Part shown: piece after piece, positions 45,901 through 58,630 of the stretch
Layout of the letters: each line of letters opens with the position of its first letter
Position numbering within the stretch: the stretch's first letter is position 1
Assembly: GCA_000708835.1 (NCBI GenBank)
Contig: DF237125.1
Coordinates: forward strand, 62,001-126,000
DNA from: Klebsormidium nitens
Lineage: Eukaryota; Streptophyta; Klebsormidiophyceae; Klebsormidiales; Klebsormidiaceae
Direction: 5' to 3'
DNA length: 64,000 nucleotides
The notes under the pieces: model-generated
Database searches by the model: none
What the model was told of the DNA's origin: nothing
The model's input: the letters and a program-made list of their open reading frames with translations, nothing else
Program-made: the position numbers and the translations under genes

Positions 45901-48900
45901 CTTCATACTCCGCCGGTCCATGCATCGCTTATGCCCCTTGTCACTCACTTATATCTCCCTGCCTCTCCCCCCCTATGCAGCCTGACCGCCATTGCCCGCC
46001 AGCGCATGTCTTTCTTCGGACGCGTCTTGCCTGTGTTGCTGTCGTTGAGCCAGCCCCCAGCGGACCCGGGCGCCAGCAACTCAGGGGGGGACGTTAAGCC
46101 CCGAGTCCACCCCCCCAGTATCTTGCACGCGCTCAAGACGGCCTACTTGACGCTTGTCCGATTGCCAGACTCCTCAGTCGCGCCGGTGGGTCTCTGAACA
46201 TAAGTGTTTGACGTCCTCGACTCTTCAACAACGAACTGAATTTTTGAATGTTCGTTGTTGCTTTCACTGGGAAAGCTATCATGGAGCATCTGACGTCCTT
46301 GTTTGGAAAGTGCTTCAAATATGTTTCTACGTCTGAATGAAAGTACAAGTCTGAGGTAGCTGTGATGTTGCTGGGGGCATCTTTGCCAGACACGTGAGTA
46401 GGCGTTTGGCCAGATATGGATCTTGGAGTCGACTTACCCCTTTCTGTCGGTCTTTGCTGATTTCGTAGATATTTGCGCCAAAGCTTTTTACTTCTCAATT
46501 ATAGCATTCTTCTTTTTTGTGTCGATCTCCTATTCTTTGAGTCCCGGAAAAACACTGGTCAATCCGACAAGCGCCTCAGAAGCCGCTGACCCCTATTTCT
46601 CACTGCAGTGGCGAGAGCGGTTGCTCAGCGGGCTCCGCTCCATCGGTGCCAACGACGCCGCTTCGACAGAGGAGCGGCGCTTGGAAAAGCAAAGCTCGCA
46701 GCAGCGGGAGGCGGCGACTCGCAAAAGAGGTCAGGCACAAGCGCCAGAGCAGACGCAGGGGGGGGCGCCAACTGGTGACGGACGTGAGGGGGGGCCGAAG
46801 CGCGTGAAGAAGGAGGAGGGGGACATCGAGCCGGACGTGAAGCCTGCGGCGGGGGGGCCAAGTAGATTACCAGGTGAGGGGGGGGGTGTCATCATGCAAT
46901 TTGAAGGAATGGTGAAGCGTTGGTCTGTCTTTTTCGTCAGCGTAGCCATGACGAAGGCTTCGTAACATTCAATTGCTGCGTTTGGTTTTATCGAACCCTG
47001 TTACATTTGTCGAGTGGCCTTCTCGGCTGCCAAGTCACTGCGATGACTGCTTTTCGTTTCGTTTTCTGTTGAAGGCTTAAACTGCCACGATCATCTGGCC
47101 GTTCGTTTTCTTGGCGCCCGTCTTAGATTGCTGAACCGGATTTTTCCAAGAGGTTTATGAAAGACTTTTTCGATAGGCCATGCCCGAAATTTGGATTAGA
47201 AGCCCTAAAGGCCTGACTTTCATCATCTAGTAGTTGGGTTCTCGCGACGTTCTTGACCTGGACCGACTTTACCACTTGCCAGGTGGCCCGACGCTGGACA
47301 CGATGCTGGGCCTGGTGTGCCAGCTGGCAGCACGCACCGAGCCGGAAGCCCAAGCTCAGCTACGGCAGCTGGTGGACCAAATGCCCATCGGACTGCTTGT
47401 CGATCTAGTTATGGCCAGCATGAAGAACGACCCCCTTCCGAAACCGGCGGTTAAGATGGAACCGGGGGGGGGCGTCCAGGAGGCGAAACCTCCGAAACAG
47501 AAGGTAAGGAGACGGGAGGCTTTGAGAGACATGGGTGCTGTAATCTTAGACATGTAGAACATGGGTGCGAATCTTGGACGATATCTCTCCATCATTCACG
47601 AGTTGCTCAGGCTTTTGCAACTCACTTCATGCAATATGTGCCACATCGAAACAGCAGCGCTCTGTCTTCCGCTGTCTTAAGGTATTTCTCGAGAGAACTT
47701 TGGCTTGTAGCCTCTTCTTTGTCCCCACGTCCAGAGAACCAGCCAAGATCCTGATTCAGGTGCTTTCTCACTGCAGATGCCACCAGGTTTCCCACCTCCC
47801 GCCAAACCTGCCCTCCCCCCACAAGTCAAGCGCGAGCACCCTGCGCCGACTCCCCCCCCCTCAACTCAGGCTCGCGTCAACCCCCCTCAGCCTTTGGCCC
47901 GCACTCCGACCCCCCCCCTCGCGACGGGCCCTCTAGTGGCCGGGGTAGGTGAAGGGCGGTGGGCGGTGGTTCCGCTGAGCAGTGCTCAGAGGGTCGAACA
48001 AGCCCGGGGGGCGATAACCCGGGTTGTCAAGGCGGGGCAGTTAGTGAGGGGGGCGCGCGCGGGGCAGCTGCGGGCGGCACTCATTGGGAGGATGCTGGCG
48101 CAGGTATTGAAATACCTTTGCGCCTTTGCGTGTTTGAATTGGCCCTGTTCATATCTTAAATGGTTCTTTGTTTTAAGTGTGGCCGAGACGCAGAATGTTC
48201 AGGGTATTGGTATGAGCCTGTGCTTGTAAAGTCATTACAATATGCGCGTTCTGAACGGTGAAAAGAAAGGTTGGTACTCCTGGAAAGCTTCAAGCCCGCT
48301 GCTGAGATCAGTGCTCTCGCAACCTGTCACAGTCTCTCTCGCTCTGTTTCGTGAGTCATTTTACAGCTGCTTTGTACCAAAGCTGCAAGCGTTGTGTCCT
48401 CTTTGCAGGCCGAAGAGGAGGTAGAAACTGGACGGGTGGAGGCGATCGTGGCTCAGCTGTTTGGAGACGCTCTGCGGAATGACGTGAGCCGTCGGACAGC
48501 TTTGTATTATCGTATCTGGCATCAGACCATCCAATTCGCTGCATGATACCAGTTCAAAGAGCGGAGATCCGGAAACTGACCTCATAATCTCGTCGAATCT
48601 GCCTCTTCGCATGACCGTCAAAGAGTGCGCTGGCCGGTTCATACTGATAGACAATAATCTGTGCTTGTTTGCGTCGTTCTATTTGTGGTCGACTTGTGGT
48701 CGATCCTTGCACGGAATCAGCTTTCTCAAAAAAATGATCCAAAGCGCCGCTTTACAGGAGTTCGGTTCCTTTCGAGTCCAGTTCTTTGTTTTATTTCCAA
48801 ATTTCTGCTCGGATGACACTTTCTCTGTCCAGAATCCTGCTTTGAAGCAACAGTCTTGCCAAATCGCTGTTCGCCTCGGTTGCAGATTCAGGGCGTTAAG

Positions 48901-51900
48901 CAACGCACATGGGACTCCTGTTGCGTTGAAGTTACAAAGGGAACAAGTGGGAACGATCACGAGTATTCGGGCGAAAGCACAACGGATCTCAGCTTGATAC
49001 CCTGCACTTATTTCTTCATCTTAGTTTTGAACTGTCATTTTTAACCTGTACTTTTTCCGGCAGGCTCTCGAGGTGGCACTGCAATGGCTGTACTGCATGT
49101 ACGCGCTGTACCAGCTCCAGCAAGAAGAAGGCGCTGACGTCATGGACGAGGACGGCGCTGACGTCATGGACGAGGACGGAGTGGGCGCGAAAGCGTTGGC
49201 GGTGCTCGACGACGGGCGGGAAGCGCCGGAGGCTTACCAGGCGTTGCTGCTTTTGCTGGTAAGTTTGGGATTTATGTTTGAGCAAATTTTCGTCTCGCCA
49301 TTGCGCAACTGTGATTTGACCACCCTTGGTGGAACTTTGATGTTTTACGCGTTGGTATACCCACAGTATGATGTCAACGGCTGGTTTGCGCCTGCCTTCG
49401 GCAGTCTACCAACCTCGTCTGAGCCTTTCACGCAGCACAAAATCGGTTTGCTCGGTCGAGAGAGGGCTGCTGGCGGATGCTCTTTTTGTTCCTTCGGAAA
49501 TGGAGCAGCTACTCCGCAGTTTTTAATCTTAGTTCCAAACGGCTGTCTTTCCAAGGAGCTGCTTCTGTGCGCTTTTGCTGTAACAGCAGGGGTACGTTTA
49601 GTTGCCGCCGAGCCGCCTTAGCAAAGGCCGACAAGGTGAAGGGGCTTGAAAGCCACGGTCGAGTCTCTGATGTGTCTAGGCTGCATCAGATTGTTTCACG
49701 AATAGTATTTATCTCAATTGTCTCATTCGATTGGCCCTCGAGATGGCTCAAACGAGGTGCGAGGGCTATCTTGTATATTGACCTCTGTAAGAATTTGTGC
49801 TTCTTCGTGATGGCGAATAACAAGATGGGCCGTGAGAGTAGATTATCTCGTCCAAGACAAGAGAGTAGTTTTTATGAAATAGCATACGTGATGCTGGGAA
49901 GATCCAGTTTCTTCTATAGTGCGGCACCTGTGCCTGCTGTCCTGCGTTGCTCAACGCACGATTCGAACGGAAAGTCGGTCATCTCTCAGCAGCGTGCATG
50001 AAGTGCCGCCGAATGATAGCCCCCAACGTAGTTATCGCAACTTAAGCTAAGCTACCTCACCAGTTTGTTCAGACTTGCGGACGGAGCATAGACGCTAAGT
50101 TGCAGGCAAATTAGATGATTCTCAAATGAGTATGTAAGAGCGTATGATGTCCGCTTGATTTGGAATGCAAGGCGTTGCTCACGCGTCGACACTCGCGGGT
50201 TTCTGCCTTTTTCGCCGTCGCTTGGGTAGCTTGCCAGTGCGTTAAATGGCGACTAAAGCTTTCAAGCTCTGGTAGATTTCTGAAATGGGTATATGCAGAA
50301 CGATCTCGCTTTCACGAGCACGAGCACAGCTAGCCGTTTCGTTGAACCTTCATACGGCTTGCTGTTCCGTGAATGGCAGAAAATGTTCCTGTTTGAAAGC
50401 TACGGTACGGAGCCTGACAAGACGCGGCATTCCTGAAACAAAGATGGGCGCTCGTCTGCCAACTCAAATTTGAGGATTACGTTCAGCTCAGTCGCTGATC
50501 TGATCCCATGAGCCTGTTAGAGAGCGCTTTGGCTCAAAATGTGGTCTGAAAACGACTGTTCTCTGGTTTGGACGACCTACTCTGGGCCATCTGCTGACCT
50601 CGCGCTCTATTCATTCGCAACATCAAGTGTCGTTCCAGTAGAGGACCTGTGAATTCTCAGGGCCCCTTTCAAATTTTTGGCACGTCTTTTCGAAATATTT
50701 CCCGTGAAATTTGGCCCAGCATCTTGAATGTGCTTTGGCCCTGAAAGACCTCAACGATCCACGACGCATCCGCCTTAGACCCTTAAGACCTAAGCTGTCG
50801 CCCTTCCTTTTCCAGGCCCGGGCGGCTGCTTCCCGCCTCCCCTCCTCCGACCGCTCTTTCCAGCGACTGCTCTGCGACGCGCCCGCTCTCCCCCCCTCCA
50901 TCCTGGCACTTCTGCAGTCCATGCTGTTACCCCCCCCTCCGGAAGCAGAGGACGGGACCCCCCCGGAAAGTGGGCTACGTGAAGGGGGGGCTGCCGGGTA
51001 CCTGGAACGCGTCACCCAGAGTCTCAGCGCGCTGTGGGCGCTCATTTTGCAGCGGCCGATGCTGCGGCATGAGTGCTTGGAGATCGCTCTGAAGGTGAGG
51101 GGCTCAGCAAAACTGGTACACGTATGTTCTGTTTCCCTCCCGATTGCTGGCGCAGTGTCAGTTCTAATCGTAGAGCGGCAGTTATCAGTGAAGAAGGGAC
51201 TCTTCAGTTGGTTCAGGCAATCGGGCTTTCTACAAGAGGTCAAGGCACATCTCGTGTGGATTGCACAGAGGCACTCCGTTACTGGAAGATACTGGAAGAT
51301 AGTGTTAAATTCACTGGACTGCGGCCAAGTGCCTCGCCCTTGACATCCAACTCTGCCTGCATTCCGCCAAGTCAACAACCAGCATCTGATGCGCATATCT
51401 TGTGCTGACGTCGAGTTGATGCCTTGTACTTCAGCCAAGCTCTGTTCTCCGATCAGTAATCAATCACAGCAATTGCCTTTTGCAGTGCACGTACGAGCAT
51501 CCGAATGAGGAGGTGCGAAACAAAGCCATCCGCTTGGTAAGCGTTGTTAACCTTAACGGCTGTTCACCCTTTTGGTTGACGGAGCAGATTGTCGTCGAGT
51601 AGCTCAAGCGACACGGCCCGTGTGTTACGAGCCATTGAGCTAAAGAAAATGCGGACCCTTGTCGCACACATCCGCTCACACGGCCCGCTTGCCTGTGGTT
51701 CCACTAGTGTCGCTCCACCAGCTTGGCGTCGAGTCGTTTCACTTTGACACAAGGAACCGCAGGAAGCGGTTTAAGGACGCACATCGTCACAACGCGCCCA
51801 TTCGACATCGAATTGCGCTTCCATCTTTGAACGTTCCGTTCCGTATTTGCGTCACTGGACTAAATGGAGTCTCGAGCCCAAGTTATCGGAACCCTTGTTC

Positions 51901-54900
51901 CAGGTGGCCAATAAGCTATACCCGCTGCCATACTGCCGAGACGCTATCCAGGCAACGGCCCGCGAACAGCTGGAAGAAGCGACGCAAGAAGAAGCCGCTC
52001 TCGAGGGGGTTTCGCAAGCGGCGGAAAAGGACGACGAAGAAGGGCGCGCGCGTTTAGAGCGCACGGAAAGCGGGCGGGAGGCGGGGACGTCGGCGGATGC
52101 GGCCAAGCAGAAGATGAGCCTCTTCTTCGGGCTCTGTTACAAGGTGGGTCGAAGCTTTTTGCCTTTGCGTTCAGAATCACAACCAAGTTCCATTCCCTTC
52201 CAACGGACAGGGCACGTTGCTTTTCTTTCGAGGCACTGGTATCAAAACCATTCAAAGAAGCGGAAGATCGGGACCGGCCATTGCAACTTTCTAATTCACG
52301 CTATTTGAAACGCTCAGCTGTACTCTTTGGATTCTCAAGGTCTTCAAATACTCTGGCGTTGAACTGTGAACACATCTGGAAGTACCTGGCTTGGGCGTGT
52401 CTAGCTTGGCAAACCTAAAAGGGACTGTCGCGGACTGTATCGAAGGACAGCTGTAACTGCAACGGCCGTGCGTCCCTTTTGCAGAGCCCCGAGTTGTTGC
52501 CCCAGCTGGTGGCTCGCTACGGGAAAGCCGGCAAGGGAGCGAAGCAGGTAAACACGACAGTCCGAGGTTCATTTGTCTGTTCTCATCCCTGTGCGTTGGA
52601 TGCTTCTTACCGTGATCCTGTAAACCGCCCGTCAGATCACTGGGATCGCTTGATGCTTGTCATGGTTTTGATGCACATTGCGTTTGTAGCTTGTTGCTGC
52701 TGCTGTCGTGTGCGCCGCTGTGGCTTTCCTGTCCAGTTTTGCACCGTCAATCCCCGCCAACATCCGGTCGTTCTTCACGCGTAAGCCAATCTTGATCCCC
52801 TTTCTGCTGATTAAAGAGAATCAGCAGCAATCTGGCCGCGCAAGTGCTGACGTCATGGGGTGTATGCAGGCAATCCTGCGGCAGATTCCGCTCTTGCTCA
52901 AGTCAGTAGGCCCTGCCTCCCCCCCGGTTCTGGCGATCCTGGAGGACCCCCCCGCCGGTGTGGAACCGCTGCTTCTCCAGGTAATAAAAGAGCGCCTTGC
53001 AAAAGTTCTAATTTCCAAACTTGGCGCTTCGACACTCGATGCTTTCCGTTTCGATCTTTCCACGCGACCTTCCATCTCTTTCAGCTCTGCCCAGAAACTT
53101 GCTTTTGGAAGTATGTGACGGTGAGACCTGATTGCTGTACCGCCCACTGATATGGGAGAAGTAGTCAAACAGTAGGTTGGAGCACTAGGAAATCAAAGGT
53201 AGTGCCTGGAAAAGTTTGAACCGCCCACGTGCATGAGCAATGTATTCGCGGGCTTAGCACAAGCAAGCTAGCCCTTGAGAACTGTTTTGCTCTTCTCTCC
53301 GCCTTAAATGATTTGATTGCGTGCGCTGCGTGCAGATTCTGAACGTGCTGACGGAGGGCGCGGCTCCGCCCGAGGAGCTCACCCAGCGCGTCAAGACGCT
53401 GTACCAAACCAAGCTCAAGGTGCGGCTTTACTCACCCCTTTCGTCTCGGAAGATCACTGACAAAATTGCTTGACGTTGAACGGTTTCTATGCTCATTTCT
53501 GAGTCACTCAAAAGTGCAATGGTAAGACGCCCCAGGTATGCCTTGCCTCGATCTTTCTTGAACCTGAGGCGATGTTGGTATCTTTGCGCAACGCTTTTTC
53601 AGCTGAAGACTTGCCCAGATTCTCTGCCCGCCTTTTGATATTTGTCTCGAATGAAGGTTGTGGGCGCAATCAAAACTTTCGTGCGAGCAAGCGCGTAACC
53701 CAAGCTGTGTCGTCGTCACACAAAGTCGTACCGCGTCTTTCTGTGCAGGATGCTCGCTTGCTGATTCCAATCCTCTCCTTCATGACCAAGGACGAGGTAA
53801 GCTCAGTTCGCTTCCGAGACTGATTGCGCTGGATTAAAACGGCTTACGCTGATGCGTCGCTCTTTTCAACTCCCGACGTGCGACTTGTTCGCGTTAACAA
53901 AGCTCTTGTCCTCTTTGAGGTGGGATACAAGAGCTCTTTTTCCTTTTTGATCTGCGACTAAATCCGACTAAAGTCTTCTATGCTGTTGTCCGCCCACCTT
54001 TGATTTCTGTAATTCAGGCGCATCAAGTTCGTTACTCGCGGGGCCTCTCTCTTCCTACCGATTACGATGACGGTGCACATTATGATTGCGAAGATTGCGG
54101 ATTATACTTGCGGAAGTCCTATGATGCTCAAATTTTATCCGCAGGCGCGATCCGTGTTCCCTGCCCTCGTAACACTACCCCTCCCGCAATTCAAGCTGGC
54201 CCTCAACCGCCTCCTCCAGGTGATTGAACACACCTTTCCCCATGTTGCACCCACCGCTCTAGTTCAATGTAGCACGGTGACCTTGGTACGTCGCGGCAGC
54301 TGAAGTAGACATTCGTTCATGGCCTCGACAAATTGTTCCAGTGCGCCGTTTCTTGCACTTTCATGTTGGGAGTTGCAAACGTGCTGGTGTCACATGGAAG
54401 ATTGTCTGCCAAAGCTATGGTTCTCAGATCCGGGCTTACTTGTGAAAGCCTGTAGAGACCCTTCGATTCCATTCTCTGTAATGTTGTTTCTTGCCTCCGT
54501 TGAAAAGGGTTTTGGAGCGCAAAAGAAGGCAGACTGGTTGCCGCGGAAGACACTTTCGTCGACGTCTCGATCTCCCTTGTCTTTCACTGGCTATCCCGAA
54601 GCGATACCAAGCGATCCCGCGCTTGATCTAGTCCCAATCTCTAAAGTAGGGCCATCAGACTTGAGTTTCGCAATCGTCATAGAGTTGTGCTCCGTACGTG
54701 TGCAGGGATCCGCTGCCACGGGCCCAGCGCTAACGCCCCCGGAGGTGCTTGTGGCCCTCCACGAGGTGGACCCGAAACGGGACGGCGTGCCGCTCAAAAA
54801 GGTGCGGTTCTTTTGCCGGATTCCTTCTGCCGCTGTAAACGGCTACGTGTCAGGTTTCGAAATTTCTGAACTTGTGACTGAGGTTAGGAAAGAGGAGCCT

Positions 54901-56710
54901 AGAATTGCTAGGAACTTTTGAGCCCCCAACTTCGGAGCAGAAATCACATGACAGAACTCGTTTTGATGGAAATCATGATGCTTCTTTGCTCGATTATGCG
55001 GCTGTGTCACTGAAAGCGAGTTTCTCCTGACTCCCTGGAGTTTCTTCTGACATCACGCGCTGCCTCGCAGGTGACCGACGCTTGCACCGCGTGCATGGCG
55101 CAGCGGACCATTTTCACGCCGCAGGTGCTGGCAACGACGCTCAACCAACTGGTGAGACAAGTCGTTTCGCTGTTGTCGATTGTTCAAAGAAACCGTTGTC
55201 GAGCTACTCGGGAGCATTCAGCAGTCGAGAAGTTTTCCGGTGAAAGCCCTTAATCCAAGAAAGAAATTTGAGAAATGCTGGAGTCGTCTGCTAATTGCGT
55301 CGCCGAAAGCGATCTTTCCTGAAGGGGCTCAAAGACTTGTTCTCTTGTTCGACAATCTGCTGCTTCCTTCCCATCCTTTGAGAACAGCACTTATCTTTAG
55401 ATGCTTACTGATGACGGGTTGTCTTACGGACCCTAGCATTGCAACGTACCCGCCCGTTGGTGCACTGCCATTGAGAAATTGAACATTGGCCAGCGTGTGT
55501 TCCCTTAACTTACTTGTTCAGACTGTAAAGAGTGTACCCTCCGCAACGCGGTCATACCGACTCACTCCGCCTCTTATTCCGCAAGGATCGATTGCAGACG
55601 ATTGCGACGCTCAAAGTTGCAGTGTTACCGTCCATTTTAACATAGCGACTTCCGTTCGCAAGATTTACCCTTTGATAATCGCCGGTTCTGGCAGGACGGT
55701 TTCGAACGGTTTCAAACCACCGATATACAACTTATCCAAAGCGTACACTGCTGGCTGGTCGAAACTTAGACGGCGGTTCTTGGTTGTCCCTCAGCCATTC
55801 TGTGATCTTTCATCCGCCCTTTCTCCAGGTCGAGCGCAGCCCTATCCCGCTGCTCTTCATGCGAACCGTCCTTCAAAGCGTCGGCGCGTCTCCCTCGCTG
55901 CGCCCCTTCGTAGTTGAGCTGCTGGGCCGACTAGTGCGGCGAGAAATCTGGAACATGCCGCAGCTGTGGGTGGGCTTTCTGAAAGCGGCGCACCACACCG
56001 TCCCCGACTCCCTCCCGGTCCTTCTTCAGGTGCGCCACGGGCTCTCGTTTCGAACAATTGTGGGGCTTCAGGTTTCAATCAGTTTCAGGGCTTGAGGGTT
56101 TGAAGAGGTTGACTTGGAAATGGTCCCGGGAAATGCCGTACCGCCCGCTATAATGACTGAGAAGTGTCTCGTTACACGCTTCGTTTGCATAAGGGGCGTC
56201 TCGAGTTCAAAGGTGTCAGGTTTACGGGCGGAAGCCGCTGAGTGTCGAATCATTCATGGACTTGGTCTCCAGGGTGTTGTTGAAGCGACTTTCTGTTGGC
56301 GGTACCACGGCGAGGCGCGTCGTCTTCGAATGCTGTCGGGGAGCTTTAGGGTTGATTGGCGGGGAGCATTACCGCCATTGCCGACCAGTATGGATCTGTC
56401 GCACGAAGGACATAACAATCCTCTCTCCTGCTAAGTATCGCCTGTGTACCAGCGAACAAACTCTGGGCCAGACCACTGACCACGCTCTCACTTTAGCCTG
56501 ACGCTTTCTTCTCTGCTCATACTTGCGAAACAGACGGCTAGAATACCGGATCGTGTCACGTCCATACGGTGAATTTATACCCGCTTTCAATCCTTGCTAC
56601 AGCTACCGGCCCGCCAAGTTGCGGAAGTGGTGGCGAAGAATCCGGACCTGAAGCCGCTGCTGGCGGCTCACGTCACGCATACGTCAGCAAGGACCGCCTT
56701 GCCCAGGTGA
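42932..56710 (+). CDS. SYMPK: Symplekin, scaffold of mRNA 3'-end processing
   Basis: 23 exons join in phase (1148 aa): 42932-43128, 43835-43991, 44508-44603, 44901-45000, 45418-45589, 45981-46185, 46609-46873, 47283-47503, 47777-48103, 48409-48483, 49064-49258, 50816-51094, 51486-51536, 51904-52143, 52485-52547, 52870-52980, 53336-53419, 53749-53796, 54145-54219, 54706-54801, 55071-55151, 55829-56029, 56603-56710. The N-terminal HEAT repeats include LPTLQRLLSDSQPGVVKRTL and RLYGVKFTEAVILLYTP, then SLTAIARQR. A basic, Pro/Gly-rich linker follows (GGPKRVKKEEGD, possible nuclear signal). The C-terminal symplekin domain is clear: RQIPLLLKSVGPASP, DARLLIPILSFMTKDE, LTPPEVLVALHEVDP, VLQSVGASPSLRPFVVELLGRLVRREIW. 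In other eukaryotes it scaffolds CPSF/CstF (Pta1, ESP4). Length fits the plant form. Confidence 0.95.
49131..49178. repeat. 24-bp in-frame tandem duplication in symplekin exon 11
   Basis: Two identical 24-bp units (49131-49154, 49155-49178) encode GADVMDED twice. Each contains the palindrome TGACGTCA. A third partial unit is not seen. Confidence 0.92.
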
Positions 56711-58630
56711 GGCGCTACGCCTTGCGGCTTGGACATCCAGTTTTGCTGCACGTTGTTTTGTTTCGTCGGTTTTACAACAAGTCTTTCCCAGCTGACGAAC
56801 ACCGCTTACTCACATTTTAATCGTGCTCGTCTTCGCATCGAGTGTCATTCACCGTTTGCAGCCGAGGGCCGGCTAAATCCCCGTGTCTGACGGCTTAAAC
56901 TTCCCACCACTTTTGAACTTTTGCGGGGCCCCAATAATCTTCATGTGACGTTAGAAAAGAGCCCGACATTCCAACTGCCGTTAGCGTACATGCTAGGCAA
57001 ATACCTCCAAACGGTTGTCCTCTTCACAAAAAAACGAACAGGCATAAACGGCATTTTGTCACTCCAAATCAAATTCTGCTAACCTTCAAAAGCCGGGTCT
57101 ATCAGAAGCAGAACCTGTGGCAAGCTTCCGTGCAGGTCTATCCTAGCGGTACTTGGACTCGCAAGCGAAGGCGGCCCGGCGTGACACCATTAAGTGGGCA
57201 CGAATTGTCCACCACCGTTTGGGGTGATCTGAAGACACGTGCCAAACCACGTGGTCGTCATGTTTCTCCAAAACGGTAAGAGGGCACGAGGTCGAGGACC
57301 AAGGAAAGAGTAATCAAGGACGAGGCGACAGGCAGTTGGTGTAGGGACATAGAGTGGGTACAAGGGCAAGATTACACAGCAAACGGACTCGACTGGACAG
57401 GCTGTTTTAAGTGCCTGTTCGGACCAAGTAGCATAATCACGGTCAATTTGCGTCCATTGAGCGCACTTATCTGGAATCCGTTCCTGATTTCTTGTTTTTG
57501 TTGCGGCACTGCAGCTTAATGAGTTTTTTGAGAGGCCCGGTTATCATCGGAACTGTTGGCTGCCTGCCAGGAGTCATTCGACGATCGTCTAATCCAGATC
57601 TGCGGCCGAACGCGGCGCGCAATCTGAGTTTGCTATATATCCGAACTTAGTAATAAGCTGTGTGATTGAGTCATGCCGATGAAGCTTTAGTGCAAGTACG
57701 CGTGCCAGCCCATTAAAGGGCCGGGCGGCCCGCCGCGCGCAGCGCCTGCCGTTTCGAACTTCGTTGGTTGAATAACTGACAAGTCCGATATGACTAGCAT
57801 GCAACAGTGCCGATGCTACACGTTGTTGCCGCCGGAGCAGATGGCATTAATGTAATTAATGCAATTGCACATGCACACTTGCGATCCGATCGAATTTGCA
57901 CCAGGCTTCGATTTCATCGCATGGGCCGCCGCCGCGGCGCCTTTTATGTGCACGTACTTTCAACCTGAATGTTATATCATGATCAAGCTATATTTTAGTA
58001 TTTTCTGCGTATACTAACCGTTCAATCTAAGGTATTCATGCACCAACGTACACAGCACATGCATAGTGTCTGGACTCATATTGTATTAAGAAAGATCATA
58101 TTTCTTGCGCACCGCGTCAGTACTGAAGAATGATTGCATGCAGATCAACGAACACAGCGCCAATTTCATGACTTGATCGAAATGCAGCTTCTCAGGAGTT
58201 CAAAGCTGGCCTAGGCTCTAGTAGCCTAGTAGCCTAGACGGTAGCCGGCCCGGGCCTTATTTGAGCTCACTGATCACGTACTAGATGGAGTGAACGGGCG
58301 CTGCGTAGCGCTGCGCTGTGCACGACGCTGCGCAACATCGAGGTACAGTGACATGTATGCATGGACGGCCGATTCCTTCCGACGGGAGTCTGCAAGCCTT
58401 TCGGTTGAATCAAGATCGTTTGCAAAGAATCCTATGACTCACGTTGAATACCCTCTTCCAAAACAAGGCTAGAGTTAGCCACTTCATACAGCCACTTCAT
58501 ACATCCAAAGATTACCGCCACCTGAAGCAATGCGTGTTTGAAGGACCTTAACTTGAACCTTGCCCTCTGATTAGCTCCTGAGTGTCATTGCACAAAAATC
58601 AAACACAAAGCTGGCAGAAACATTTCGTGA
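56711..58630. other. Convergent intergenic region
   Basis: Between symplekin and the GH31 gene. No coding exon or RNA gene recognised. Contains low-complexity patches, a TAGCCTAG short repeat near 58222-58238 and a duplicated CACTTCATACA segment near 58480-58505. Confidence 0.5.

Noticed and set aside
50623-51438. 271-codon open frame on the minus strand
   Set aside because: It is antisense to symplekin exon 50816-51094, which is supported by phase and family match; the frame is open because of base composition.
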